A DNA stretch of 11,763 bases. Source: an uncultured Eubacteriales bacterium (GTDB lineage Bacteria > Bacillota > Clostridia > HGM11514). How positions within the stretch are numbered: the first letter of the stretch is position 1; each line of letters opens with the position of its first letter. The translations under genes and the position numbers were made by a program. The stretch spans positions 1-11,763 of the forward strand of contig CABUMF010000055.1 of the NCBI GenBank assembly GCA_902492655.1, read 5' to 3'. This document shows positions 1 to 7,163 of this stretch, one piece after another. The notes under the pieces are model-generated. The model was not told the DNA's origin, ran no database searches, and saw only the letters and a program-made list of their open reading frames with translations.

Positions 1-144
1 ATATACCGAATCTGCTTGCGCTATATTCTCGGATTCAGTGACGAGATTCACATTGAAAAAAATAATATCCGCCTTTGCGATACCTTGGAGTATGCAAAAA
101 ACGGAACAATGGATGCAGAAATACGAAAACTGTTTGATTTGTAA
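1..144 (+). CDS. C-terminal fragment of an unidentified protein
   Basis: Frame 1 is open from the window edge to a TAA at 142-144 and gives the last 47 residues of a protein. The fragment ends in a charged helix-like stretch (LEYAKNGTMDAEIRKLFDL) and has no motif I recognise. The stop lies 34 bp before a strong terminator, which fits a real gene end. It converges on trmFO. The start and most of the protein are outside the window, so no function can be given. Confidence 0.55.
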   Translation: MYRICLRYILGFSDEIHIEKNNIRLCDTLEYAKNGTMDAEIRKLFDL

Positions 145-177
145 CACAAGGATATGTTCAAATTACTTTACAAAAGC

Positions 178-212
178 AAAAATCAGAAGCATCATTCTGC
201 TTCTGATTTTTT
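178..212. terminator. Bidirectional intrinsic terminator between convergent genes
   Basis: A perfect 14-bp inverted repeat (178-191 with 198-211) has a 6-nt loop (TCATTC). The core AATCAGAAGCA / TGCTTCTGATT is flanked by A residues on the left and T residues on the right, so each strand gives a hairpin followed by a U-tract. It sits between the plus-strand gene ending at 144 and trmFO ending at 257, and can terminate both. Confidence 0.85.
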
Positions 213-256
213 ATTAAGTAAAACTATTCATACCGTCTGCCCGTACCACAAAAAAG

Positions 257-1549
257 CTATATTATGTCAAAATCTTTAAGAGCTTCAACAGAGCGGGCAG
301 AGATTGCTTCGTTCTTTTCCCGTTTGCCCTTCACCTTAAAGCCGAGAGGCTTAATTATGCCGAAATTAACATTCATAGGCTGAAAATCTGTTATATCCTC
401 ACAGCTGATATACGCCGAAAGTGCGTGCAGAGCCGTTTCCGAAGGGAACGAAAAAGTACCCTTGCCCAAAACGGTCGATACGCACTGGAGCGCCGCCATA
501 AGACCTGAAGCCGCGGATTCGGCATAGCCTTCAACGCCCGTTATCTGTCCGGCAAAAAAGACCTTCGGGTGCTTTTTCATTGAAAAACTGTAGTCAAGCA
601 GCTTAGGAGAATTGAGAAAAGTATTCCTGTGCATAACTCCGTACCGCACAAATTCAGCATTCTCAAGACCGGGAATCATTGAAAAAACTCTTTTTTGTTC
701 TCCCCACTTGAGATTTGTCTGAAATCCCACGATATTATAAAGACTGCCGACAGCATCATCCTGCCTAAGCTGAACAACCGCATAGGATTTCTCATTGGTT
801 CTTTTATCCACAAGTCCGACCGGCTTTAGCGGCCCGAAAAGCATTGTATCACGGCCTCGCTTCGCCATAACCTCAATGGGCATACAGCCCTCAAAAACAT
901 CAAAGCCCTTAAGCTCCGCTATTTCGGCGGAAACCAAAGCGTCATAAAACCTGTTATACTCATCCTCGTTCATCGGGCAGTTTAAATAGTCCGCATCACC
1001 CTTATCGTATCTTGACGCCTTAAACGCCTTGTCCATATTAACCGATTCGGCAGTCACAATCGGTGCCGCGGCATCAAAAAAGTGAAGATACGCCTCGTCC
1101 CCGGTAAGCCTTTTTATTTCCTCCGTCAAGGCATCCGATGTGAGAGGTCCGGTTGCGATAATGGTATATTCGTCCTCGCAAACAGAAGAAACCTCCTCAT
1201 AAACCACATCAATAAGAGGATTATTCTTGATTTCATTCGTCACAAGAGAGGAAAAACCTTCCCTGTCAACCGCCAAAGCGCCTCCTGCAGGAACCGAGGT
1301 TTTATCTGCACAGCGCATAATAAGCGAATCGAGCATTCGCATTTCTTCCTTCAAAAGTCCAACCGCATTCGACAGAGCATTGGCACGGAAGGAATTACTG
1401 CATACAAGCTCGGCGAATTTTTCGCTATGATGTGCAGGGGTGTATTTTTTCGGCTTCATTTCAAAAAGCCTTACGCCTATACCGCGTTTTGCAAGCTGAT
1501 AAGCCGCTTCACAGCCGGCAAGCCCTGCACCTATAACATTAACCGTCAT
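257..1549 (-). CDS. trmFO: TrmFO, folate/FAD-dependent tRNA m5U54 methyltransferase
   Basis: A 430-residue flavoprotein of normal family length. TrmFO uses methylene-tetrahydrofolate and FADH2 to methylate U54 in the T loop of tRNA, in the cytoplasm. Seen directly: the N-terminal FAD dinucleotide fold GAGLAG (residues 7-12), the family signature CSNSFRANALSNAVGLL with Cys50, a second conserved cysteine in FEGCMPIE (Cys222) that matches the active-site Cys226 of the B. subtilis enzyme, the RGRDTMLFGPLKPVGL block (232-247), and a second nucleotide-binding motif FFAGQITGVEGYAESA (331-346). The start codon is ATG at 1547-1549. Its A is shared with the TAA stop of topA (TAATG), so the two genes are probably translationally coupled. 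The dprA-topA-trmFO order is common in Firmicutes. Nothing is missing or odd. Confidence 0.97.
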   Translation of the reverse strand: MTVNVIGAGLAGCEAAYQLAKRGIGVRLFEMKPKKYTPAHHSEKFAELVCSNSFRANALSNAVGLLKEEMRMLDSLIMRCADKTSVPAGGALAVDREGFSSLVTNEIKNNPLIDVVYEEVSSVCEDEYTIIATGPLTSDALTEEIKRLTGDEAYLHFFDAAAPIVTAESVNMDKAFKASRYDKGDADYLNCPMNEDEYNRFYDALVSAEIAELKGFDVFEGCMPIEVMAKRGRDTMLFGPLKPVGLVDKRTNEKSYAVVQLRQDDAVGSLYNIVGFQTNLKWGEQKRVFSMIPGLENAEFVRYGVMHRNTFLNSPKLLDYSFSMKKHPKVFFAGQITGVEGYAESAASGLMAALQCVSTVLGKGTFSFPSETALHALSAYISCEDITDFQPMNVNFGIIKPLGFKVKGKREKNEAISARSVEALKDFDII

Positions 1550-3636
1550 TACTTTTTGTCCTCCGCTTCACGCTTTTTAACATCGCAGACAGCACAATAT
1601 TTTCTTTTATTTCTGCCGTATCCTTTTTCAAACATTATGCCGCCGCAGGTGGGACATTTATCGGAAGTCGGAGCATCCCATGAAATAAAGTCGCATTTGG
1701 GGCTGTTTTCGCAGCCGTAATATTTTTTGCCCTTCTGACTCTTCTTTTCAAGAATTCTGCCCTCGCATTTCGGGCATTTAACACCCGTATCAACAACAAT
1801 GGTTTTTGTATTTCTGCATTCGGGAAAGCCCGGGCACGCAAGGAATTTTCCGTATCTTCCAAGCTTATACACCATGGTCCTTCCGCACTTTTCGCAAATA
1901 ACATCGGATTGCTCGTCTGCTATTTTCACCTTTTCCATTGCCTTTTCGGCAACCTCAAGGTTGGACTTAAACGGCCCGTAAAACTCTTTTAAAAATCTAA
2001 CCCAATCGAGCTTACCTTCTTCAATAAGGTCAAGCTCGGATTCCATTTTCGCCGTAAATTCAACATCAACAATATCTTTGAAATACTGCTTCATAAGCTC
2101 ATTTACAACCTTGCCGAGCTCGGTTGGCTTCAGCAGCTTTGCGTCCCTTACAACATATCCTCTTTGGAGGATAATCGTAATCGTGGGAGCGTAGGTGCTC
2201 GGTCTTCCTATTCCGTTTTCCTCCATCGCCTTGATAAGTGCCGCTTCCGAATATCTCTGGGGCGGAGTGGTAAAATGCTGCTTTGAATCTATTGATTTTT
2301 TATTAAGCACATCCCCTTCGTTAAGGTCGGGAAGATTTACCGCATTATCAACATCGTTTTCATCGGGAGTTTCAACGGTTTCCTTATAAAGCACCGTAAA
2401 TCCCGGGAACTTCATTTTTGCTCCGGTGGTTTTAAGAATATAATCCCCTGCCCCGATATCCGCACTTATGGTATCGTAAACAGCGGCTTCCATTTGGCTC
2501 GCAACAAAGCGTTCCCAAATAAGCTTGTAGAGCTTATACTGATCGGTGGGCAAAGACTTTCTTACCATATCGGGTGTAATGAAAACATCGCTGGGACGAA
2601 TTGCTTCGTGCGCATCCTGCGCTCCCTTTTTTGTTTTGAACACCCTCGGAGATGAGGGAAGATAATCCTTACCGTATTTTCCGTTAATGAACTCCCTTGC
2701 CGCCTTTTGAGCCTCTTCCGAAATACGAAGTGAATCGGTTCTCATATATGTTATAAGTCCCACAAGACCTGTTCCCTCAACTTCAACGCCTTCATAAAGC
2801 TGCTGAGCGGCCGCCATAGTCTTTTTCGCGGTATAGCCGAATTTTTTAGAAGCCTCCTGCTGCATTGTACTGGTTGTAAACGGCGGAAGAGAAGCCTTTT
2901 TCTTAACGGATTTTTTGACTTTTTTTACAACGAACCGAGCCTCCTCCAAAGCAGAAACAATCTCCTCCGCTTCTTTCTCGTTATGAATTTCGATTTTGCC
3001 CTTTTCAGTTCCGAAAAACCTTGCGGGCACCTTAAACTTGTCCTTTGTAAGATTTGCAATTATTGACCAATATTCCGTGGGAACGAATTTTTCGATTTCC
3101 TCCTCACGGTCGCAAACAAGCCTTGTCGCTACCGACTGTACTCTGCCGGCAGAAAGCCCCTTTTTAACCTTTTTCCAGAAAAGAGGACTAATCTGATAAC
3201 CCACAATTCTGTCCAGAATACGCCTTGTTTGCTGGGCATTTACAAGATCTGTATTTATACTGCTCGGATTTTTCACCGCATTTTTAACTGCATTCTTTGT
3301 TATCTCGTTAAAGGCAATTCTGCACTTTTCGGAAGGATTGATTTCCAAAAGATTTGCAAGATGCCACGAAATAGCCTCACCTTCACGGTCAGGGTCGGTT
3401 GCAAGAAAAACCTTATTGCTTGTCTTAGCTTCTTTTTTAAGCTTGCTGAGCAGCTCTCCCTTTCCCCGTATAGTTATATACTTAGGCTCAAAATCGCCGT
3501 CAACATCAACTCCAAGCTGGCTTTTGGGCAAATCACGCATATGCCCCATTGACGCCATAACCTTATAATTACTGCCGAGATATTTCTTAATCGTTTTTGC
3601 CTTTGCGGGCGATTCCACAATAACCAAGTTTGACAT
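1549..3636 (-). CDS. topA: DNA topoisomerase I (type IA)
   Basis: A 695-residue type IA topoisomerase that relaxes negative supercoils through a 5'-phosphotyrosine link. The N-terminal Toprim domain starts LVIVESPAKAKTI and has the metal-binding motif DPDREGE (81-87). The catalytic tyrosine is Tyr297 in ITYMRTDS. Further conserved blocks are SAGRVQSVATRLV (162-174), HEAIRPSD (343-350) and GIGRPSTYAP (475-484). The C-terminus has three four-cysteine zinc ribbons: Cys581/584/601/607, Cys621/624/642/648 and Cys661/664/681/684. That number is usual for Firmicutes. The ATG at 3634-3636 follows GGAGG at 3646-3650 (minus strand) with 9-nt spacing. It lies 38 nt downstream of dprA and overlaps trmFO by one base, so it is part of the same operon. 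Confidence 0.97.
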   Translation of the reverse strand: MSNLVIVESPAKAKTIKKYLGSNYKVMASMGHMRDLPKSQLGVDVDGDFEPKYITIRGKGELLSKLKKEAKTSNKVFLATDPDREGEAISWHLANLLEINPSEKCRIAFNEITKNAVKNAVKNPSSINTDLVNAQQTRRILDRIVGYQISPLFWKKVKKGLSAGRVQSVATRLVCDREEEIEKFVPTEYWSIIANLTKDKFKVPARFFGTEKGKIEIHNEKEAEEIVSALEEARFVVKKVKKSVKKKASLPPFTTSTMQQEASKKFGYTAKKTMAAAQQLYEGVEVEGTGLVGLITYMRTDSLRISEEAQKAAREFINGKYGKDYLPSSPRVFKTKKGAQDAHEAIRPSDVFITPDMVRKSLPTDQYKLYKLIWERFVASQMEAAVYDTISADIGAGDYILKTTGAKMKFPGFTVLYKETVETPDENDVDNAVNLPDLNEGDVLNKKSIDSKQHFTTPPQRYSEAALIKAMEENGIGRPSTYAPTITIILQRGYVVRDAKLLKPTELGKVVNELMKQYFKDIVDVEFTAKMESELDLIEEGKLDWVRFLKEFYGPFKSNLEVAEKAMEKVKIADEQSDVICEKCGRTMVYKLGRYGKFLACPGFPECRNTKTIVVDTGVKCPKCEGRILEKKSQKGKKYYGCENSPKCDFISWDAPTSDKCPTCGGIMFEKGYGRNKRKYCAVCDVKKREAEDKK

Positions 3637-3674
3637 AAGGCTATACCTCCAATCTTTATATCCGTAAAATCCGT

Positions 3675-4775
3675 TTATTTCACAAACTCATAGCTGTTGC
3701 CGCCGTTTTTCCTGATAAATCCATCCATTTCAAGCATCATCATAGACGGCAAAAGTCTTGTTTCTTCAACATTCATCATTCTCGCTATTTCATCAATATG
3801 AAGCTCTCTGTGATAAAAAAGCAATTCGGCAATTTTCCGGCTCATAGGCTCACTTATGCCGTCAATTCTTTCGTCCAAATCCGAATTTGCTTCAGGCTGT
3901 ATCTGTTCAAAATGGACCGGAAGATACGGCACAATGTCTGCGGCTTCCGTAACAGGTATGCAGCCTGTCTTAATCAAATTGTTGCATCCCTCATAATTGG
4001 AATTATATATGCTTCCCGGAACCGCAAAAACATCTTTTCCGTCCTCTGCGGCAAGGTTTGCGGTAATCAGAGCGCCACTTTTTGAGGGTGCCTCAACCAC
4101 CAGAACACCCATACCCAGCGCCGCCATTATCCTGTTCCTTATCGGAAAATGATGAGCCCTTGCAACCGTCCCCGGAGCAAATTCGCTGATAACCGCACCA
4201 CGGAGCAGTATATCCTCCATAAGGCTCGCATTTCCTACGGGATAGACCACATCAACACCGCATCCGAGAACCGCAATTGTAGGAGTCTTTCCGGCAATTG
4301 CGCCCCTGTTTGCCGCCGCATCTATTCCGTCCGCCATTCCGCTGACTATGGTACAGCCGGCATCGGACAGCTTACAGGCAAATTCGTAGGCAGTTCTTTC
4401 ACCCTCTTTTGTGGACTTTCTCGTACCTACAATCGTAAACATAGGGACATCATTAAGCTGAGAAAATGTGCCTCGCCTGTAAATAATCGGCGGCGGTGCA
4501 TAAACATTTCGCAGTGCCTTCGGATAATTCTCGCTGTCATAGGGAATTATTTCTATATTATTTTCGTCACAATATTTTTTGATTTCTTCGGCTTTTTTAA
4601 GTTTCTTTCGGCATAATGCATCAATTTCGGAGCGCATTATACCGCCTATTTTAAGTATTTCTTCTTTGTCGGCATCAAACACTTCTTCGGCGGAAGAAAA
4701 ATGAGCTGACCACTCGTTTTCAGCTTGACCTCCGGGATATAACGACTCCGAAAGCCATATCCAATGTTCAAGCAT
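3675..4775 (-). CDS. dprA: DprA/Smf, DNA-processing protein that loads RecA
   Basis: 366 residues from the ATG at 4773-4775. DprA binds incoming single-stranded DNA and hands it to RecA during transformation. It is widely conserved even where competence is unproven. The N-terminus holds a degenerate SAM/helix-hairpin-helix region (about 15-75). The Rossmann-like core has VGTRKST (116-122), SGMADGID (145-152), FPIRNRI (210-216) and SGALITA (233-239). A DprA-type winged helix closes the protein (about 305-366). An in-frame TTG at 4797-4799 would add 8 residues but has no ribosome binding site. The ATG follows AAAAGGG at a suitable distance, so I prefer the ATG. The gene heads the dprA-topA-trmFO group. 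I see no strong promoter just upstream; a TTGACA at 4822-4827 (minus) lacks a convincing -10 partner. Confidence 0.95.
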   Translation of the reverse strand: MLEHWIWLSESLYPGGQAENEWSAHFSSAEEVFDADKEEILKIGGIMRSEIDALCRKKLKKAEEIKKYCDENNIEIIPYDSENYPKALRNVYAPPPIIYRRGTFSQLNDVPMFTIVGTRKSTKEGERTAYEFACKLSDAGCTIVSGMADGIDAAANRGAIAGKTPTIAVLGCGVDVVYPVGNASLMEDILLRGAVISEFAPGTVARAHHFPIRNRIMAALGMGVLVVEAPSKSGALITANLAAEDGKDVFAVPGSIYNSNYEGCNNLIKTGCIPVTEAADIVPYLPVHFEQIQPEANSDLDERIDGISEPMSRKIAELLFYHRELHIDEIARMMNVEETRLLPSMMMLEMDGFIRKNGGNSYEFVK

Positions 4776-4842
4776 ATAATCTAACCCTTTTCTAAGCAAA
4801 AAATGTAAACGGTATAAAATTTGTCAAAAGTCTTTATGTTCC

Positions 4843-5013
4843 CTTATCCTCCCGGATCTGAGATAGGCTCTTCTTTTCTGTCAAGCCTCCACTCCCTCTC
4901 GGTCGGTCGTATAAGCTTGCAAATCGCTTTCTCCTTCGTCCTGCTTCACCGTACGAAGGAGAAAGGCTCTATGCCCCGCTTATCCTCCCTGCTCATGAGA
5001 TAGGCTCTTCTTT
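4843..5013 (-). repeat. Interspersed repeat, copy A (between dprA and the methyltransferase, entering the gene)
   Basis: The core at 4860-5011 aligns without gaps to 5802-5953 (copy B). The two 152-bp stretches differ at only about 12 positions, most of them between 4930 and 4962. Each core begins and ends with the same 15-bp direct repeat, GAGATAGGCTCTTCT on the plus strand (4860-4874 and 4997-5011), spaced 137 bp apart. Outside the core, a CTTATCCTCCC module recurs at 4843-4853 and 4979-4989. I see no transposase, terminal inverted repeats or target-site duplication. The right part of this copy lies inside the methyltransferase reading frame. Confidence 0.9.
4927..4965. repeat. 13-bp inverted repeat inside repeat copy A
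   Basis: CTTTCTCCTTCGT (4927-4939) is exactly complementary to ACGAAGGAGAAAG (4953-4965), with a 13-nt loop. On the minus strand it spans the last codons and the TGA stop (4946-4948) of the methyltransferase gene. No U-tract follows, so it is unlikely to be an intrinsic terminator. In copy B the right arm has diverged and the long perfect stem is lost. Confidence 0.85.
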
Positions 5014-5737
5014 TTCTGACGCATTCGTACGCCGTAACGGCAAACGAAACCGCAGCATTGAGCGACTCGCTTTTTCCGAGCATGGGTATCTTGATTTTTT
5101 CATCGCAAATCCCCTTAAGCTCGTCCGACACTCCGTTTGCCTCATTTCCTATAACAACAGCAAACGGCTTTTTGAAATCATAATCATAAACGCAAAGCGA
5201 ATCCTCCAAATCAGCGCAAACAATTTTCAGATTTTTCTTTTTAACTTCGTCAATACCGCATGATATTACAGGCAATGCATAAAGAGATCCCATGGTAGAA
5301 CGAACAACCTTCGGAGAATAAGCATCCACACAGCCCGGAAGCAAAACCACCGAGCCAAACCCCGCCGAATCCGCAGTTCTTATTATCGTTCCGAGATTTC
5401 CGGGATCGCAAATTCTGTCGCAAATAACAACGGGTTCAGAAATGTCCGAAGCAGAAAATTGCGGTTTTTTTACAACCGCCAAAACCCCTTGCGGATTTTC
5501 AGTGTCTGCCATAGAGGAAAGAACATTTTTTGTGACCTCATAGTATTCGTTTGCCGTAATACCGAAATCACAACCCTCAAGCGTAAACAGCAAATCTATC
5601 TCTGCACCGTTGTTGCAAAGATCACGAACAAGGCGTTCGCCTTCCGCAACAAAATGGCCGTTTTCATCACGGAAAGAACGCTTATTAAGCTTTTTAACAT
5701 ACTTTACAAGCTTGTTTTCCTTACTTGAAATCAGCAT
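4946..5737 (-). CDS. SpoU/TrmH-family RNA 2'-O-methyltransferase with a repeat-encoded C-terminal tail
   Basis: 263 residues, similar in layout to B. subtilis YsgA. The N-terminal substrate-binding domain (about 1-95) is followed by a trefoil-knot SPOUT domain that methylates a ribose 2'-OH from S-adenosylmethionine. The three SpoU motifs are present: DPGNLGTIIRTADSAGF (111-127), VVIGNEANGVSDEL (194-207) and IPMLGKSESLNAAVSFAV (217-234). The target (rRNA or tRNA) cannot be read from the sequence. The ATG at 5735-5737 follows GGAGG (5746-5750) with 8-nt spacing. The usual family ending is reached near CVRKR (239-243). The next ~20 residues come from repeat copy A and stop at a TGA inside it. 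The conserved domain is intact, so the enzyme is probably active. Confidence 0.93.
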   Translation of the reverse strand: MLISSKENKLVKYVKKLNKRSFRDENGHFVAEGERLVRDLCNNGAEIDLLFTLEGCDFGITANEYYEVTKNVLSSMADTENPQGVLAVVKKPQFSASDISEPVVICDRICDPGNLGTIIRTADSAGFGSVVLLPGCVDAYSPKVVRSTMGSLYALPVISCGIDEVKKKNLKIVCADLEDSLCVYDYDFKKPFAVVIGNEANGVSDELKGICDEKIKIPMLGKSESLNAAVSFAVTAYECVRKRRAYLMSREDKRGIEPFSFVR

Positions 5738-5779
5738 GGTTCATTCCTCCGTGATAATTTGATTGTTTGTTCTCTCGGG

Positions 5780-5966
5780 CAAGCCTCCACTCCCTGTTCG
5801 GGAGATAGGCTCTTCTTTTCTGTCAAGCCTCCACTCCCTCTCGGTCGGTCGTATAAGCTTGCAAATCGCTTCCTCCTTCGTCCTGCTACGCCGGACTTTG
5901 TCGGAAGGCTCTATGCTCCGCTTATCCTCCCTGCTTATGAGATAGGCTCTTCTATTAGGCTCTTCT
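5780..5966 (-). repeat. Interspersed repeat, copy B (between rplT and the methyltransferase)
   Basis: The core 5802-5953 matches copy A (4860-5011) at constant offset 942; the first ~70 bases are identical. Copy B has extra partial modules at both ends. CAAGCCTCCACTCCCT occurs at 5780-5795 and again at 5824-5839, a 44-bp partial tandem duplication. A truncated TAGGCTCTTCT follows at 5956-5966. A small perfect hairpin, CTCCC/GGGAG, lies at 5790-5804. The mosaic ends suggest growth by duplication of short modules rather than insertion of a unit with fixed ends. Confidence 0.88.
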
Positions 5967-6001
5967 AATAAAAATATCGAACCCACCGATCCGATGGGTC
6001 C
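5966..6001 (-). terminator. Probable terminator of the infC-rpmI-rplT operon
   Basis: On the minus strand, ACCCATCG (5999-5992) pairs with CGGTGGGT (5988-5981) around a GAT loop, with one G-U pair. Two more outer pairs extend it to 6001/5979. The moderately U-rich stretch ATATTTTTATT follows. It begins 8 bp after the rplT stop. The U-tract is interrupted, so efficiency may be moderate. Confidence 0.6.
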
Positions 6002-6008
6002 GTAATCT

Positions 6009-6362
6009 TTACAGGCTTGCTTTAGCTGTTTCAACCAGCTTTGCAAAAGCTTCTTTATCATTGATAGCAATTTCTGAAAGCATCTTGCGATTCATAACGA
6101 TACCGGCTCTTTTAAGACCGTTCATAAAACGAGAATAGGTAATACCGTTTTTCTTAGCTTCAGCGTTGATTCTTGCAATCCAAAGCTTTCTGAAATCTCT
6201 TTTTCTCTGCTTTCTGCCGACATAAGAGTAAGCAAGAGCTCTCATAACCGACTGCTTAGCCACTCTGTACTGCTTGCTCTGTGCACCTCTGAAGCCCTTA
6301 GCAAGCTTCAATATTTTTTTATGTCTTTTTCTGGCTGCCATAGCGCCCTTAATTCTTGCCAT
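6009..6362 (-). CDS. rplT: 50S ribosomal protein L20
   Basis: 117 residues, the usual length. L20 binds 23S rRNA early in 50S assembly. In Firmicutes it also represses its own operon by binding the leader RNA. The basic N-terminal helix (ARIKGAMAARKRHKKILKLA), the GFRGAQSKQYRVAKQ block and the C-terminal NGLKRAGIVMNRKMLSEIA are all present. The ATG at 6360-6362 follows AGGAGG (6370-6375, minus strand). It is the last gene of infC-rpmI-rplT, 29 nt after rpmI. A hairpin just downstream probably ends the transcript before repeat copy B. Confidence 0.98.
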   Translation of the reverse strand: MARIKGAMAARKRHKKILKLAKGFRGAQSKQYRVAKQSVMRALAYSYVGRKQRKRDFRKLWIARINAEAKKNGITYSRFMNGLKRAGIVMNRKMLSEIAINDKEAFAKLVETAKASL

Positions 6363-6391
6363 AATAAAACCTCCTAAAAATCCATTAAAGC

Positions 6392-6589
6392 TTATTTGTA
6401 AGGAATCAGCTTTTTGATTGTTGATGCGTTAGCGTCGCTTGCATAAGCAGCCATACGCAAACCTCTTTTTCTCTTAGTTGACTTTTTAGTCAAAATGTGG
6501 CTTCTGAAAGCCTTACCTCTTTTTACCTTACCGTTTTTGGTAAGTGAAAATCTTTTTGCCGCACCTCTATGTGTTTTAAGCTTAGGCAT
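6392..6589 (-). CDS. rpmI: 50S ribosomal protein L35
   Basis: 65 residues, very basic, a normal bacterial L35 (PKLKTHRGAAKRFSLTKNGK start, SHILTKKSTKRKRGLR core). L35 is a small 50S protein that sits among rRNA helices. The ATG at 6587-6589 follows AAGGAG about 9 nt upstream. It lies between infC (42 nt gap) and rplT in the standard order, so it shares their transcript and the leader control upstream of infC. Confidence 0.97.
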   Translation of the reverse strand: MPKLKTHRGAAKRFSLTKNGKVKRGKAFRSHILTKKSTKRKRGLRMAAYASDANASTIKKLIPYK

Positions 6590-6631
6590 ATCGAAAACTC
6601 CTTCCCAATTGTTTTAATTTTTACGCCCCGT

Positions 6632-7147
6632 TTACTTTTTTGCAACGGGCGAAATAAACATAACCATGCTTCTGCCTTCCATTTTCGGAGGACGATCCAC
6701 AACACCGTACTCTTTAATCTGCTCGGAAAATTTAGTTAACAGTTGCTGACCGATTGAGGTATGCTGCATTTCTCTTCCTCTGAAGCGAACAGAAACCTTA
6801 ACCTTGTCACCTGACTTAAGGAATTTTACGGCGCTGTTAAACTTGGTCTGAAAATCATGATCGTCGATAGACGGTGAAAACCTGACCTCTTTGGTGTCAA
6901 CGATTTTTTGATTTTTACGAGCTTCCTTTTCGCGTTTTGCCTGCTCGAACTTATACTTGCCGTAATCCATTATTTTGCATACCGGGGGATTGCCCTGCGG
7001 AGCGATTTCAACCAAATCAAGATCTCTCTCATAAGCGATTTTTTTGGCATCCTTACTGCTCATAACGCCGAGCTGAGAGCCGTCGTTCCCGATAACTCTG
7101 ACCTCCGAAGCTTTAATTTCGTCGTTAATTAAAAGTTCCTTGCCTAT
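6632..7147 (-). CDS. infC: Translation initiation factor IF3, predicted AUA start
   Basis: 171 residues when begun at ATA 7147-7145, matching normal IF3 length. IF3 binds the 30S subunit, keeps it apart from 50S and checks the start codon and initiator tRNA. The N-domain (1-75) has LLINDEIKASEVRVIG and PPVCKIMDYGKYKFE (54-68). A lysine-rich linker follows, then the C-domain with VRFRGREMQHTSIG and a KMEGRSMVMFISP end. No ATG, GTG or TTG lies in frame near the GGAGGTG site (7161-7155, minus). The ATA is 9 nt past GGAGG and directly precedes GKELLINDE, where family members begin. A non-canonical start fits the known autoregulation of IF3, which rejects such codons (AUU in E. coli and B. subtilis). 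An in-frame TTG at 7189 lacks a site and would add a hydrophobic stretch. Confidence 0.95.
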   Translation of the reverse strand: MGKELLINDEIKASEVRVIGNDGSQLGVMSSKDAKKIAYERDLDLVEIAPQGNPPVCKIMDYGKYKFEQAKREKEARKNQKIVDTKEVRFSPSIDDHDFQTKFNSAVKFLKSGDKVKVSVRFRGREMQHTSIGQQLLTKFSEQIKEYGVVDRPPKMEGRSMVMFISPVAKK

Positions 7148-7161
7148 TGTACTGCACCTCC
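7145..7161 (-). promoter_or_regulatory. Ribosome binding site and AUA start of infC
   Basis: GGAGGTG at 7161-7155 is a near-perfect Shine-Dalgarno. The only sensible in-frame start at the right distance is ATA at 7147-7145. The overlapping TAG at 7146-7144 is the stop of a 47-codon frame that spans the leader. Confidence 0.8.
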
Positions 7162-7163
7162 AA

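Noticed and set aside
1082..1720. 212-codon plus-strand open frame opposite trmFO and topA
   Set aside because: It lies antisense to two well-supported genes, spans their junction and shows no domain or ribosome site.
4799..4827. TTGACA at 4827-4822 (minus) as a dprA promoter
   Set aside because: The -35 is perfect, but no acceptable -10 lies 16-18 bp away (only ATTTTT/CATTTT). The nearest candidate, TACATT, has a spacing of 14. It may still work weakly, but I would not annotate it.
4927..4965. Hairpin at the end of the methyltransferase gene as an intrinsic terminator
   Set aside because: No U-tract follows on either strand, and the stem encloses the stop codon and final sense codons.
4846..5966. 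CRISPR array or MITE as an explanation of the repeats
   Set aside because: There are only two long copies with no regular unique spacers, so it is not a CRISPR. The ends are direct rather than inverted repeats and no target duplication is visible, so it is not a classic MITE.
5741..6070. Minus-strand open frame of 109 codons across repeat copy B and the end of rplT
   Set aside because: It overlaps rplT in another frame, has no ribosome site at its start, and is open only because the repeat happens to lack stops in that frame. Its repeat peptide is useful for comparison with the methyltransferase tail, but it is not a gene.
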